Origin: Grammothele lineata
Taxonomy: Eukaryota > Basidiomycota > Agaricomycetes > Polyporales > Polyporaceae
Assembly (NCBI GenBank): GCA_002150815.3
Contig: NDFF03000090.1
Span: forward strand, 1 to 64,000
Length of the DNA: 64,000 bases
Direction: 5' to 3'
Both the position numbers and the translations under genes were made by a program. Shown piece after piece: positions 9,941-21,540 of the stretch. Below the pieces are notes generated by a model, which saw only the letters and a program-made list of their open reading frames with translations, had not been told where the DNA came from and searched no databases. Positions within the stretch are counted from its first letter, which is position 1. Each line of letters begins with the position of its first letter.

Positions 9941-11899
9941 CTACGTTTTCCTGATGATGCTCCTCCGGGGTAAGCTCGAGGGGCGTGGCCTCATCCTCAT
10001 CCAGCTCTGCGAGTTCTGCTTCATCCGCGGCCTTGCGGTTCTCATCGGGGGCCTGCTCCCCGCCGTCATCATCAAATTCGCTGCTAGCATCGTCATTGTC
10101 TGCGAGCTGTTGCAGTTGTTGGCGCAGGCGCTGAGCAGTTGCACGCGCGTCACGCGGATGTTCTTCTTGACGCGACGCGGGCACATCATCCTCATCGTCA
10201 TCGAGAGGGGCGTCATCTTCGTCGTTATCGTCCGTGTCTTCCGAGTCATTGGCCCCTTTCTTAGACTTGCGGGGCTTCGCGAAAGTGGATAGAATTGCCT
10301 AAAATACAGAGATCAGTGTGGGGTCACAAGCATGGTATGGCGTGTATAAATACCTTTACTACGAGATTGAGAATATGTCCGAAGCAACAGATGCGCATCT
10401 CACGCCCGCGGTATGTGGGAATGAGACGTTGGAGCTCGTCCAACATTGTTCTGTTATTGTCCGCATTGTCACAGGTGACGGCCATCACCTGAGAGCGAAA
10501 TTGTTCAACAATGTCGCTAGGATTCTATGTGACCGGACCTCACCTTGTCTTCAATTGAGAAAGCCTTAAGTGATTCTGCAAGCTTTGCCCCAAGATAGAC
10601 ACCTTGATGGGCCTACGTGAGTCTAAAGATAACATATTCTATCGGTTAGCATGGCCGTTCACGAGGGAATAAAAGACGTACTTGACAAAGCCAAGTATTA
10701 CATGCTGTCCTGCCCCATCCACTACCCAGTGCGCCGTAATCCCGAGGAAAGAAATCATATTCAGTGACGTCCATCCATCTACACATAGATGAATCTTGCC
10801 AGGAAGCGCCTATGAGTATGGGTCAGTGGTTGCTCGCCTGGAAACCATACTTCAACTGACCTTGAGATGTGCAACGAGGCGCGCTTTCGCGAGATCCACA
10901 ATGGCGTGAATGTCTCGCGAGACAGTCATATGCGATGGGATGGAAACTTCATTATACAGCATGTGCAAGATGTCTTGGAACTCTTTGTGCTCGACCAAGG
11001 CAAACGGGCGATGGCGGCACGCACACCACACCACAAGCTTGTAACGAAGACGAGCTGGGGTATACATGACACCCGACAGAAAGCACTGAATTTGTTGCGC
11101 TTCTGGCATGTCGTCAGGCTCACATAATTCGATATGTCGATTGAGGTTCCCTGTGGATGGCTCATGTGGGAGACAGTCACTGTACTCCCCAGGATGCCTG
11201 AAAATGCGAATTGGTCACTATTAATACACTAGGATAGAGCAGGAGAACTTACTTCTTGCATTCGAAACGGTGCCATATAACACCATTCAAGGTAACGATG
11301 GTGGGTGCCTTGAAATGATCATACGTGTCTGCGTGCCACGTCTTCTGCATGGCAGCTGTGCGTAGATGGTCCTGTTAGCGGAAATAAAAAACGACTTGCC
11401 CAGAGAGCTCATCTAGTGCCTCCTGGGGAGACAGATGTCCATAGCGCCGCTCAAAGCGAGCGTGGTCCACGAACAGCTTCTCAAAGGTGGCAACCGCCGC
11501 ATCCTGGGTGCAGTCCTCTATGGCTTCAAGGACATCGTCAAGAGCGTCGGTGGTGTCGTCGCCTACTGGGAAGTCAGGATTATCATCGTGGTCTTCACCG
11601 TCGGAGGTCGCAGGGGGAGTGCTCGCATCTGTATGTGGGGCAGCGACCGAGCTCGCGCTGTCCTCCGCGCCACTGGAAGCATCCAAGACAGTGTTCTTCG
11701 GCTTTTTGGTGCGGCGCATCGAGGCTACACGCTCTTGTGGAACCGGAGACCCACCCTGACCATCAGGCCCCGGTGGCAAAGCCGAGAGCGGATGTTTGTG
11801 GACTCGGAAACCGCGTCGGGACATGGAGAGAGAGCGCGCGAGCAAGGGTTTGAGAGCTGATGGAAGGATATGTTGGCGAGGGACTGAGGAAACCTGAAC

Positions 11900-13350
11900 A
11901 CGATTTTACGCACCTTTTATGCCTCACAAGGTAAGCTCCAAGGCTCCCAGTCGTATGCTCATCTCTGGCACATGCTGACCCCCAAGGGGGGGCGTTCAGT
12001 CATGCGCGTTGTGTTCTCCTCACTGCCAGACCCTAACGCGTTCCCTAACGTCCTCGTTGCGGTCCGCAGTTCGTACATCATGGCCTTTGGACGAGTCACC
12101 TTGAGCCTGCCAAAGCGGGCATTCGCACCTCACAATTAGAGCTCATAGACGAAATATGGCGATATGAGAACTCACCGTTCGTTTAATGTTGCACAGATTT
12201 GGTGCACCGAGCCCATCGAGCGAGAGGAGGTGGTGAGCGGCAGCTGGATGGGCACTGTCCATCAGTGAAACGAGTCACTCGGAGGTTGGTGAAGGGCTGC
12301 GAGCACCGAGGATCAACTGTTGAAGCGGTTAGCTCGAGATGCAGACGGTGGAGGAGAGGTATGTGAGGTCCGAAAAGATAGCGCGTGGCAGTAGCCACGG
12401 ACGAGTGAGCTGGAAGGAGCGGCCCTGCACCCCCGTATTTAGAGTTTGCCTGTGTGGGCGGCACGGGCGGCTAACCGCGCTTTATGTCCACGAAGCAGCC
12501 CTGCCATCCCATGCATACGTATCCTCCAGCGACGCGACTGAGAATCACTCCCGGCGTGCAGTTCTCTCTTCCTTCAGCTCTCTCCCCTTGCCGCTAGACA
12601 TCCCACTCTCCTCAAGTGCGAACGCGTTGGTACCTCATCAGTCCCAAAGCGGTGCCAGCACTCGGTCCCATCAGTAAGATCGTTATCTGGCCACGAGGCG
12701 CCCGCTCGATCACTCCTGCAGGTGAGCCATGAGCTCGCGTTTTACGGCTCTGTTCTACCGCTAATCCATAATGGTGCGTTTCTTTTGTCCTCAAAGACCT
12801 CAAGAGTTCATCCGTAACAAACCGGACCCGTCGGACCGTTGGAAACGTGTATATTCACCAGGACGTCCTCTCCTGCCCACTAGCATGACCAGGCAAGTCT
12901 CCAACTCCTCTGATCTCACCTGCCCCCACCCCCAGCGTGCTAACTATAATCTTTGTGTCGAGCGCAAGTATCACTATCTGTTACGCCGAGGCCAGCGCGG
13001 GCGCCTATGGGACGTACGACGAGCGCACGCGGTCGAGGGTCGAGGGATCTGGGTAGACGTACGCCGAAGAGGCGAAGTCGAGCGCTGTGGTAGAGGACGA
13101 GTGACACACGGGGGTTCTGTGGGGAGAGAGGCCTCGATTGGAAAAGGAGGTCAAACTGAGGAACGCCCTCAGGAAGACCCAGACTATATAAGTACATGCG
13201 AGACAATAACTATGGGTTGCGCGAGAAAGGAGGAACAATAGAGACGGGGGCGCGAGACGATGACTCAGAATGAGTCGCGATGAGTCGTACATACAATAGC
13301 GGTGTTGAACCGCCGCGGGACCGAATGGTACAGAGGTTACGCTCATTGAG
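11900..13350. other. Intergenic stretch, nothing recognised
   Basis: Short overlapping frames occur on both strands, but none shows consistent codon bias, domains or splice structure. It separates the hAT relic from the MYND cluster. Confidence 0.4.
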
Positions 13351-13352
13351 AA

Positions 13353-14493
13353 ATGGGAAAGGGAAAAGAAAATACCGGGCAGGAATGTTATAACAGGGTC
13401 TCGGACTCCATCATGCGCTGCACATACATGATCGCGAACACCTTGCACATGCGGAACGGCGTCCGGTGGGGGATTCAGGCCGTCCGCACGGGTTTCCTCA
13501 GCAGCCTTTATCTCGCCTCAACGCTCTCCATGGACACCCAGCAACAAGTGCTCGTCGCCTTCAAGACGGCTAAGCGACTCCTCTCTCTGGCCCTCGTGTA
13601 CCGCTCTTTCCTCGATACCGTTGCATCTGCTCTAGCAGGGAGCGCCGACGACGTCGTTGAGAGCCGCCTAATACGCAGTAGTGCGGGAGCCAAATGGATG
13701 GCGTTCCGCGAATCTGTGAAGGCTCGGCTGGACGTCCTTGAACAATTCAAGCAGCAAGTCAGCCTCGGAAGCGAAAGTATGGTTTGCGAGAACCCCGAGG
13801 TGCGTTCTGGTGTAGCTGCTGCTGATCATGCGCGTAACATTGACTCACCCGTCCTTGTCGGCCTTACAGTGTCGCGTGCAGGGATCTAAAAGAAGCAGAA
13901 TGCGTCGCTGTGCTGGTTGCAGAAGTGTTTTCTACTGCTCCGAGGTGCGTCGATCTTACCGCGTGTTCCTTTCCGCGCGCTCACGGTGCTCTTATAGGCT
14001 TGTCAGCAACTTCGCTGGATCGCCGACGGACACAAGGCACTCTGCATGCTTCGACGTCCGCAAGTTGCGCTCGGTACGTCTAGTTTACCTGTTTTGCGGC
14101 GCGCTGCCTGACGCCGTTCGCCCAGACCAACTGAGTTGCGACTCAGAAAATTTCAGGGCCCGTGACATCGATTTTCTCCATTATATAGCCATGACCGAAG
14201 CCATGCAGCATCGGGGAGAGCTGCTCGCTGTAGCGGCGCGCGATTACCCGGACACGCCGCTGGCAGACTTAATGGTGGCCGTAGACCTCACTAAAGGCAC
14301 GCCGACGTGCGCTCTTGTGCGGCTACACGCTGTTGTCGTCGATGAACGGTGGAAGGACACTGTGGTGGCGCAAGCTGCTGCCATGCGGCCTGAGGCTGCG
14401 GCGGTTATCGCCACGGGAGTTCCAACCGGGGAATCGCGTGTCAATATGTTCACGTATGTTGATCCGGAGGTGTTGTGGAATGAGACGACGTGA
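13353..14493 (+). pseudogene. MYND-finger protein, 5'-truncated paralogue
   Basis: Exons at about 13353-13799, 13870-13944, 13998-14073 and 14126-14493 join in frame with good donors (GTGCGT, GTGCGT, GTACGT). From about 13450 the product aligns with the C-terminal half of the three larger MYND proteins that follow, including the segment before the finger (RNGVRWGIQAVRTGFLSSLY). The MYND finger is complete over CENPE / CRVQGSKRSRMRRCAGC / VFYCSE / ACQQLRWIADGHKALC and is split by introns at the same places as in the paralogues. The usual 250-residue N-terminal domain is absent, and the upstream frame to the ATG at 13353 shows no family resemblance. It may be a truncated copy, possibly still transcribed, rather than a dead gene. 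MYND fingers bind peptides; the role of this fungal family is unknown. Confidence 0.6.
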
Positions 14494-15272
14494 TTTTCAC
14501 TCTATTATTCGACGCGATGAGATTTCTTGTGAGGTGGCAGGCGTAAGTTAGGCTTCCACCAAACCGGCGGCCGCGACGCCAGCCAGGGCTCGGAGCTCGC
14601 GGTCGGACATGAACGCGTGCGGATAACGTCCTGCATGGCAACGCTGTAAGTGTCTGGGTACGAACAGTTCTCCTTCCACGATGCAACCCACATGAGTTAC
14701 GCATGAGCATCGCAGCCCCGTAGCAGCCCCACAATGCGCATGTTTCCACCTAACTTGCCACGTCTCGTCACGTTCACGTGACGCTGGTCACAACGAGGAG
14801 ACAAGACCACCCGGAAAGTAAGCGCGCAGAATTTAGACATGTCGCCTCGCTGAACGTTCGGCGGGTACATGGCACAGATATCAGTGCCACATTCACTGCT
14901 AGAGAAGGTTTTCAGAGTGGGGGTGGGCCGCCGGACCAGTTACGGACCAGATCGGGACAGCAGCTCGCTCACGTAAGCGTTTGAACGTCCGATTCATCAC
15001 CCGCTTTTGGCAGACGCCGCCAGCGGCAAAAGCGTGTTGACGGTCTTCCACCTGGAGGCTGACAATTTCAACTCGTCGAGCACAGAAAGCTGACCTGGCG
15101 GCTGCTGCACAGAAGATGGACGCCTTCTCAGTTCCCGTGTGCCGATAACTGATACTTGGTGAGTGGATAGCATCCTAGACGATGCATTGTCTGGAACTCA
15201 CCTGAAGAACACGGCAACCTCCAAGGATCACTGTCGGGCCGCAGCGTTCAGAAACAGAGAGCTCGGAGAGTC
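14494..15272. other. Intergenic stretch between MYND paralogues
   Basis: No supported gene was found. A minus-strand frame at about 14750-14500 is GC-rich but matches nothing else in the window and lacks clear splice context. Confidence 0.4.
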
Positions 15273-17364
15273 ATGCTTTTGCGTCACCCGTCTAAGACTG
15301 CTGAGCCCTCTGAGCGCGTTCTAATAACAAATGTTAACGCAGAGCGTCTCCTCCGACTCGGCTTTCAAGATAGCCCTGAGAAGGCAAGTGATATCTATTT
15401 TTATGACCCCGAAGCAGCATCCAGATGACGCGAATAACCTCAACAGATTATCGCCGCAGCATGTGCGGGGTCGCTTGACGCTATGGACGTTATAGGAAAC
15501 TTTTGGCGCATCATGCCGTTGAAGATACCTCCCTGCAAAATGCTCGAGGTGGCACTGATCCATCTCCAGGCCGACCTCGTTCCGTCATCGACTGAACCAT
15601 TCACCGACCGTGTCAGCCTCGCGTTCAGCTCCATCCTTGCTATCAGTAAACTCGTCCTCGATAACTCTCGATTCTCCGTAGACCCCGCGTCTTTACTAGA
15701 GATCGCGGACGCCTGGCCCGGTATCTACAAGTGGATCAAGTACATCTTCTCGGCCCGTGTCCTCGCCCTCCCAGAATCTGACGACAACCGCCTCTTGGCT
15801 GTCCAAATCCTGGTCCAACTATGGTGCCTCCTCACGTCGTCGAGGCACCTTCGGTCTCTACTCTACAAGGAGGCGTCAGCACCCTTTATTGCCACACGAT
15901 TATGGGTTGAGTACGATGACGTCGCCCTAGGCCTCGGCCTCGATCCCGACTTCAACTTTGGCACGCGCATGTTCATCAAGTTCATCGACTATCTGCCATC
16001 CAAAAACTTTGGTGTTGTCGTACGAGCGGGAGGTGGGGACGTCAAGACGTTCGCCCGGCTCACGCTCATGCGCCTCAATCAGATGCTTGAGTGCGTCACC
16101 CCGTGTACAAGCTCCTGGGACAACGTCGGCCACTTCTGCTGCATCATCGCTCGCTTTCGCCACGACAAACCTCTCTTCGACGCGTTCATGGCCGCCGACG
16201 CCGCATCCCTGGTCACGTCCGCTCTAGTCAAGCTCACGCGAACCATGAGCAATGGACCGCGCCCCAAAGATGTCGACGGCTCCGGCTTCATGTACCCAAT
16301 CCTCGACGCGATCGCTCTCCTAGCATGTTTCTTCTGGGCTGATAACGGCCAGCGCGCGGTTGCACAGGCGCTGCGCGGTGGCCTCCTCGGTGCCCTGTAC
16401 ATCGTGTGCGTCTACAGCCGCATGGTCGCGACCCACCAGCGCAGCACCATCGAGAGCGTCCTGCGGATCCTTCCAGGGGCTCTCATATACCGTTCCGCTG
16501 TGGAATCCGTTGCGCCTGAAGTGCCGCGGCTCCTCGACGGGATGTGGGGCGAAGTAATTCCGGATAACAACGTGCGCGAGGCATGGGAAGACCTGTGCGA
16601 GCTGGCGCAGCACCGCGCGCTTGCCCTGGAGACGTTCAAGAGACTAGAACGAAGTCGCGGTAGAGTCTGCAAGAACCCAGACGTGAGTTATCACGTCTTC
16701 TCCTGTTGGATGGGTTCTGACATCTCCACGTAGTGCCACAGGGAGTGGACGAAGGATGGTCGTCTGCGACGCTGCGTGCGTTGCGAAAAAACGTTGTACT
16801 GTTCGAAGGTGCGTAGTCTGTTTCACTGCGGCGCTCACTTACTCACGCATCCTACTCACCTAGACCTGTCAAGCCGCGCATTGGGAGATGCATAAAGATA
16901 CCTGTAGGGAGGATTACGAGATCCGTCTCCGAAACGGCGGTATGTCACATTTCACGCTAGCAGCGTGTCGCGAACTGAACGTAAGGTCAGCAGACGGCGA
17001 TTCGGAGACGTTCACGTACACACGAGAACAGGAGGAAGAATTCATGCAGCATGTCGCGCTCGCCGACGCCGAGCGCTACCGCGCCGACTTCATCGCCATT
17101 GCGCATTACGAGCACCCAGATATGCCCCTCATCGCGCTCTCGGTATCGATGGACCAGACATCGTACCCGCCCGGTCTCGCTGTCAAGTTGCTGCAGGAAT
17201 TTACCATTGAAGACGGCCAGACGACGGACGACGTACGCGCGAGGGCCCTTGTGCGCGAGGTACGAGAAGACCCGACTCGTGCGACGTTGGTCTGTATGAT
17301 CGTCCGGGACGGTGAGGGGGAGAGACAGGTTTTGGCCAAGACGTCGAAGAGTCTCTTGGAGTGA
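15273..17364 (+). CDS. MYND-type zinc finger protein (paralogue A), ~640 aa
   Basis: Four exons are inferred: 15273-15383, 15447-16682, 16734-16808 and 16864-17364, totalling 641 codons including the stop. The first intron has a GC-AG border (AAG|GCAAGT ... CAACAG); the others are GT-AG. The start was chosen because the first exon (MLLRHPSKTAEPSERVL...) aligns residue by residue with the first exon of paralogue C. Residues 1 to about 445 form an alpha-helical, armadillo-like domain of unknown function shared by the family. The MYND finger at about residues 447-490 is complete: CKNPDC, then RLRRCVRC, LYCSK, TCQAAHWEMHKDTC. A C-terminal segment of about 130 residues (AERYRADFIAIAHYEHPDMP) is also shared. 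Intron positions around the finger are conserved in all four copies. The likely role is protein-protein interaction; the target is unknown. Confidence 0.85.
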
Positions 17365-17397
17365 CGTTATGTCTTCATCAGTTGGAGGGCCCGAGCC

Positions 17398-18255
17398 GTG
17401 GAGTGGGATGTGAATATCAGAGTATACCTCCCGTCGATCCTTTTGCTGTCACGACGCCACCCGCGCCACGTCGCGTGCCCACGTCTCGTTCCACGTGCTC
17501 CCCTCGTCCTTGGCCCGTTCCCCGTCATCGAACGTCGACGTCCGCTCTCCGTCTCGAACTCCCGCCGCCACCGCCGCCCCCGCCAGTCCCTCCAACGCCT
17601 CCCTCGCCGCGATGCGCCGCGCACGTTCTCTGTCCCGGTTTCTCCTCGCCCGCCGTTGCGCGACGCGTCGAGTCCGTCTCCCCCCAGCCGCGCATCCCTC
17701 CAGCCTCACGCGCGCACTCGTTGGCCCGTCCACTGTCGACCCCGCTTCTCCCATCGACGCCCCGACGTCCATCGCTTCAATCAACGTCGCTCGTATGCCA
17801 CCTTTCCAGCCCACCGCACCTCTTCGCGAGATCTTTCGCGCTCCTCCTCGGCCTTTCGTCCCCTTCGACGGCAGCGAATCCCCCTTCAATGCGTCCACCG
17901 TGCCGTCCGCCGCCCCGCGGCCGCCCCTTTGCATAAATTCTGCTCTCGGGCGTTCCCGTCCCCCGCAGTCGACCCAACATGCGAGGGCCCCTCGAAAAGC
18001 CCAGCCGTCCCTGCGCGGCAGCGCTTGGCTGACATGCCGTCATTACGCAGCTTGGCCGCGACGTCAGCACAGCGGAGAGGGAGGAGCTGGAAGAGTTTGT
18101 GCAGGACGTCCGCCTGGCGTCCGTCAGGCGTGCGCTCGGCGAAGACTTGCCAGCCGCTGATGAGGTCCCGCTGGAGGAATGGTACGAGCTCGGCGTAGAT
18201 ATGGTCCACCCTGCGGATAACGTGGAAGACGATAGCGCGTCGGAGGCCACGTAGG
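17398..18255 (+). CDS. Possible hypothetical gene, strand ambiguous
   Basis: The plus strand from about 17400 to 18000 is extremely C-rich and open in three frames (Pro/Ser/Arg-rich). After a plausible acceptor (TTACGCAG) at about 18047, a frame of about 69 codons with strong GC3 bias runs to a TAG at 18253-18255. It reads as an amphipathic helix and an acidic tail (PLEEWYELGVDMV ... EDDSASEAT). However, the opposite strand over 18300-17890 is also open, with good codon use and aromatic residues (VDHIYAELVPFLQRDLISGW). I cannot decide which strand is coding; at most one is likely. No domain is recognised. Confidence 0.3.
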
Positions 18256-18435
18256 CATTCACTAGCATTGTACGTCTCTGGGACGCCCATGGGGCGCGCA
18301 TACAGTCTTGGCACCACAAACATCCGGGACCCTTGCTCGGCGCATACATCCAGCCGCTGTCCCTCTCCGCACCCGCGCATACATCGCATTCCATCTCCAT
18401 CTCCCTCACACGCGCGCATACAACGACCCCTTCTC

Positions 18436-18787
18436 TCAAGAGATCTCCGCTTTCGTCGCGTCAAGGGCGCGCTCGAGTATTTTGCACACTTCTTTTTGCG
18501 CCTCAAATTGGGCGTTCGCAAGCACCAGCTGGCGAGACAGCTTCTCTTCTTCAGCCTCGGCCGAGCGCAGGTCGGTCGCGAGCTTCACAGAACGGTAGCG
18601 CGACGCCATTAAGAAGAGCTCATTGATATCTTCGAGAGAACTGTGGGCCAGCTATATCAGTGAGAAAGCCCTGTGCGCGGACAACGACCACGCACAGAGC
18701 TTTGATGACTTTCTCCATGCGCCGCTTTTGCGCGTCCTCCTCACGAGCTTGGTCGTTTCGTTCGCACTTCGCAGAGTTAGGATCCAT
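18436..18787 (-). CDS. Small coiled-coil protein, ~103 aa, two exons
   Basis: Exon 1 runs from the ATG at 18787 to 18692 (MDPNSAKCERNDQAREEDAQ...). Exon 2 runs from 18651 to the TGA at 18436. The 40-nt intron has a GTGGTC donor, a CTCACTGAT branch-point-like sequence and a TAG acceptor. The product is rich in Glu, Ala, Lys, Arg and Leu with heptad spacing (SAEAEEEKLSRQLVLANAQF) and is predicted to be one long helix. No signal peptide or membrane segment is visible. The donor is imperfect and the intron is at the short end. A longer gene continuing leftward after another splice is possible. Confidence 0.45.
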
Positions 18788-18799
18788 CAGATGAGTATG

Positions 18800-19310
18800 G
18801 CGGTGTGAATGCGAGGCACTGGCAGTGGATTTTATGGCAGAGGATAAGGCGGGGGCGGTGAGAAGAAGGCGAGAACGAAAGGACGCGTCCGATTTTATGC
18901 TTGAAGGATCACGTGGGCGCGTCCGTCTTCAAGAAGTCTCAAGAGTGACGACACCACAGCGTATGACATCACATAGCACCTCCGATATCGGTAGACCTTC
19001 GGTCTGTTGCTCTCCCAGCTGAGCTATCCCGGCACGCACTTTTTGGTCTTTGGAGTACTTTCGTCGAGCGGCTGACGTCATAGAGACGGTGGTGCTGCCA
19101 GGGAGCGTCACGTGCGCATGAGGACTTATTTGCAGCGCTTGGCGTCTACAAACTTCAGACGCTACCAGCCGTTTCAAACGCCGTTTACTTTCAGTTGGTC
19201 GCGTTCCCGCTTGGTCCATCAACAGTAGCCGTGAGCATGTTCCATACGGTTCTGCTGATCGGACTGTCACACATTAAGCCGCTCCCTTTTCTTGCTTCAT
19301 ACTTTAGTAG
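18800..19310. other. Intergenic stretch containing a tRNA-like half
   Basis: Apart from the tRNA-Phe-like 5' half at 18993-19033, nothing coding is supported. It is the upstream region of MYND paralogue B. Confidence 0.45.
18993..19033 (-). pseudogene. tRNA-Phe(GAA)-like 5' half
   Basis: On the minus strand the sequence GCCGGGATAGCTCAGCTGGG begins at 19033 and continues GAGAGCAACAGACCGAAGG. This gives a standard acceptor 5' strand, U8, a perfect D stem (GCTC/GAGC) with a canonical A box, and an anticodon loop containing GAA. Position 33 is C instead of U. The anticodon arm instead forms a tight AGACC-GAA-GGTCT hairpin, and no T arm or matching acceptor 3' strand occurs in the next 150 nt. 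It is therefore a tRNA-Phe-derived half or pseudogene, unless a long intron hides the 3' half. Confidence 0.55.
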
Positions 19311-21451
19311 ATGCAAGATCATCGCCGGTCCCTCCCCAGCTTCTCGTTAGCCCAGGCCTACCGCGAGACAGAAAGACTTATTTTGCTTCGGCGTAACTTC
19401 CACTTACGTCCTGAAGAGGTACGTCCTCCTCCCCACGGACCCTTGCGTATGAATATATGAGATCTGGGCTCAAGGCTCCGCGCTCGCCGCTCGTAGGTCT
19501 TTTCCAGCGCCCGTGAGGGCTCTATAGACGACACCAACGCGGTTGCAAACTCATGGGACTCGGAGAATTCTCCGATTACTGCAATGCAGATGCTAGATCT
19601 CGCCCTCGCCCACCTCCGCAGTAACCCCGTGCCTGACGACCTGTGGCTCATATTCGAAACACCTGCACGTCTCGCTTTCGCCTCCCTCGTCGCCATAAGC
19701 AAGTTCGCGCTCCACGGTCAAGACTATATGACGGATGAGGTGATTCAACGCGTTCAAACCGCGTGGCCAATACTATCTGAATGGATCGTATACATCTTCA
19801 AGGCACGTGTCCGGGGACCTCTCGCTTCCCTCGATGAAGGCTACCGACGTATGGCAATACACCTCCTCTCGCAGCTCCTCTACATTCTCTGTACCATTCC
19901 CACCATTTCCACACTTGTAGTTCGATCACCAACTATGCTGGGGATCTGTACGCAAATCTGGCTAGAATCCCATGCCGTCGCTTCTTCCCTCGGAACCGCT
20001 CCTACAATTGGGTTCGGGACATACTTGTTCGCTAGTATCCTCAAGGAAGCGCAGGACGAGGACCTCGATGCCATTGTTTTCCTCGCCGCAGGCGGCGATG
20101 AACGCAAATTCGCTCAGCTCGCCTTTGAACGCCTTCGTTGGACGGTTGACAAGATCCGAGAGGACGGGGGATCATGGGAAATCGTCGTCAGCACGTCAAT
20201 CGACATCCTGGCACGCTTTTCCCTCCACTACCCGGTTACCGAAGCGTTCACATCCACGGACGGTGTCACGCTCGCCACGGAGGTCCTCGTCAAACTTGCG
20301 CGCTTAATCGAAGCCGCACCGGCGGATGCGCGGTACTCAGCACCTCTGGACGCCTGCCTCGTCTACATGCGGTTCTGCTTCATGGATCGGTACGGACAGC
20401 GCCGTGTCGCCCAAGCTATCCGCGGAGGATTCGTGAGCGCCTTTCGTACAGTCGACATGCTCGCGAGTAGATGGCCATCCAGAGATCACTCGGAAACGGA
20501 GAGAATCATGGGTGTCCTGATTGAGCGAACAGTGTACCGCTGCGTTGTGGCCGCTCTCAAGGACGTGATGCCAACGCCGACTATGCCTCCACGGGAGGGA
20601 GCTGACTCCCGCGATCAGATTCCCCGCAAGCGTTGGAATAAATTTTTCACGCTCGTGCGGGAACGATTCGAGGCGTTGGATATGTTCAAGGAGAGGGAAG
20701 CTCATCGGCGTCTTCATTTGAAGTGCGAAAATCCAGACGTACGTTCTCAATCAACTAGTTGTTGTCCAATGTTTGACTTTGTTATTGGCAGTGTCAGAAG
20801 CAAGGGTCTCGGGACAGCAGAATGCGCCGATGCAGTGGCTGTTTGGAAGCGCATTACTGTTCATCTGTACATTCTCTTCCACATGCACTGTCGAGATCTA
20901 CCCAAACATTCACATATCACATATCAAAGGAATGTCAGAAGTCTAGCTGGCCATCGCACAAGGAAGCTTGCGAACGTGTGCGGGGACCAGGTACTGTTCT
21001 CGATTTTCTGGGAAGCACCTTTCCTCAGCTCACGGCAGATTCTCTTCCCCCAACCCCGTGCTCAGAGAATTCTAACAGCTCCCCCCTCAGAGAACAGCTG
21101 AGCGAAGGAAAGCTGAGGTTTATGGAGGCAATAATACTCTACGATGCCTTTCGCCGCCGCAAACACTTTGCAAAGCTCGTGGAGCAGGACTCTTCTGGTG
21201 TCCCGCGGAATCGCCTCGTCCTGACCCTCGATGAGACGATCTTTCCTCCAGCGTGCTCCGTAAAGACATTGCATGACACCGTTAGTGCATCCCGCCGACA
21301 GTACATCCCATCGATCGAGCAAGTCCAGGATGGGTTATCGGTACCCGCGGTGCTCATCTGCTCAAATATATGCATTGTGGGTGTGGGAGAGCGGAACATT
21401 TTCACTACTGCTGTTGCCGACCAGTTCTGGCATCCGCGGGTCAAACGCTAG
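19311..21451 (+). CDS. MYND-type zinc finger protein (paralogue B), ~648 aa
   Basis: Exons are 19311-19418, 19497-20738, 20792-20866 and 20930-21451, all in frame, for 649 codons including the stop. The ATG at 19311 starts a 36-codon first exon ending PEE before a GTACGT donor, the same architecture as paralogues A and C. The N-terminal helical domain (to about residue 450) is clearly related but more diverged. The finger reads CENPDC / RMRRCSGC / HYCSS / ECQKSSWPSHKEAC and keeps all zinc ligands. The final exon runs through the place where paralogue C has an extra phase-1 intron. The C-terminal segment is shorter and more diverged than in A and C. Probably a functional gene. Confidence 0.8.
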
Positions 21452-21540
21452 GGAATGGCCATGTTGGTTCGACATTCGACTTTCTACGCTACGCATGTAT
21501 ATATACGTGTAAATAATACGTCTTCCTCCATAACCGTATG

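Larger units (their letters stand above)
7440..11845 (-). pseudogene. hAT-superfamily transposase gene, inactivated
   Basis: Minus-strand pieces in the right order spell a hAT transposase. The N-terminal acidic/Ser-rich part begins at 11845 or 11824. A BED-type zinc finger follows at about 11370-11150 (FECKK ... NLNRHIELC). Next are EVSIPSHMTVSRDI (about 10930), the catalytic-region motif LCVDGWTSLNMISFLG (about 10770), CDNADNNRTMLDELQ and FGHILNLVVK (about 10460-10360), an acidic linker (10290-9945), VKTRWNTVTDVLKR (about 8120), and ILHPAYKMEYFDQEGW (about 7610). The gene is dead in at least three ways. A hairpin element interrupts the exon at 8165-8616. A TGA at 7563-7561 stands where the family usually has Trp. 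The C-terminal dimerisation (hATC) region is missing beyond about 7437, where repeat DNA begins. A 1.26-kb intron (9944-8686) has itself been invaded. Terminal inverted repeats of the hAT element were not identified. Confidence 0.8.

Noticed and set aside
20991..21028. Additional 38-nt intron in MYND paralogue B
   Set aside because: Removing it breaks the frame, and it is shorter than other introns here; reading through gives a good C-terminal segment.
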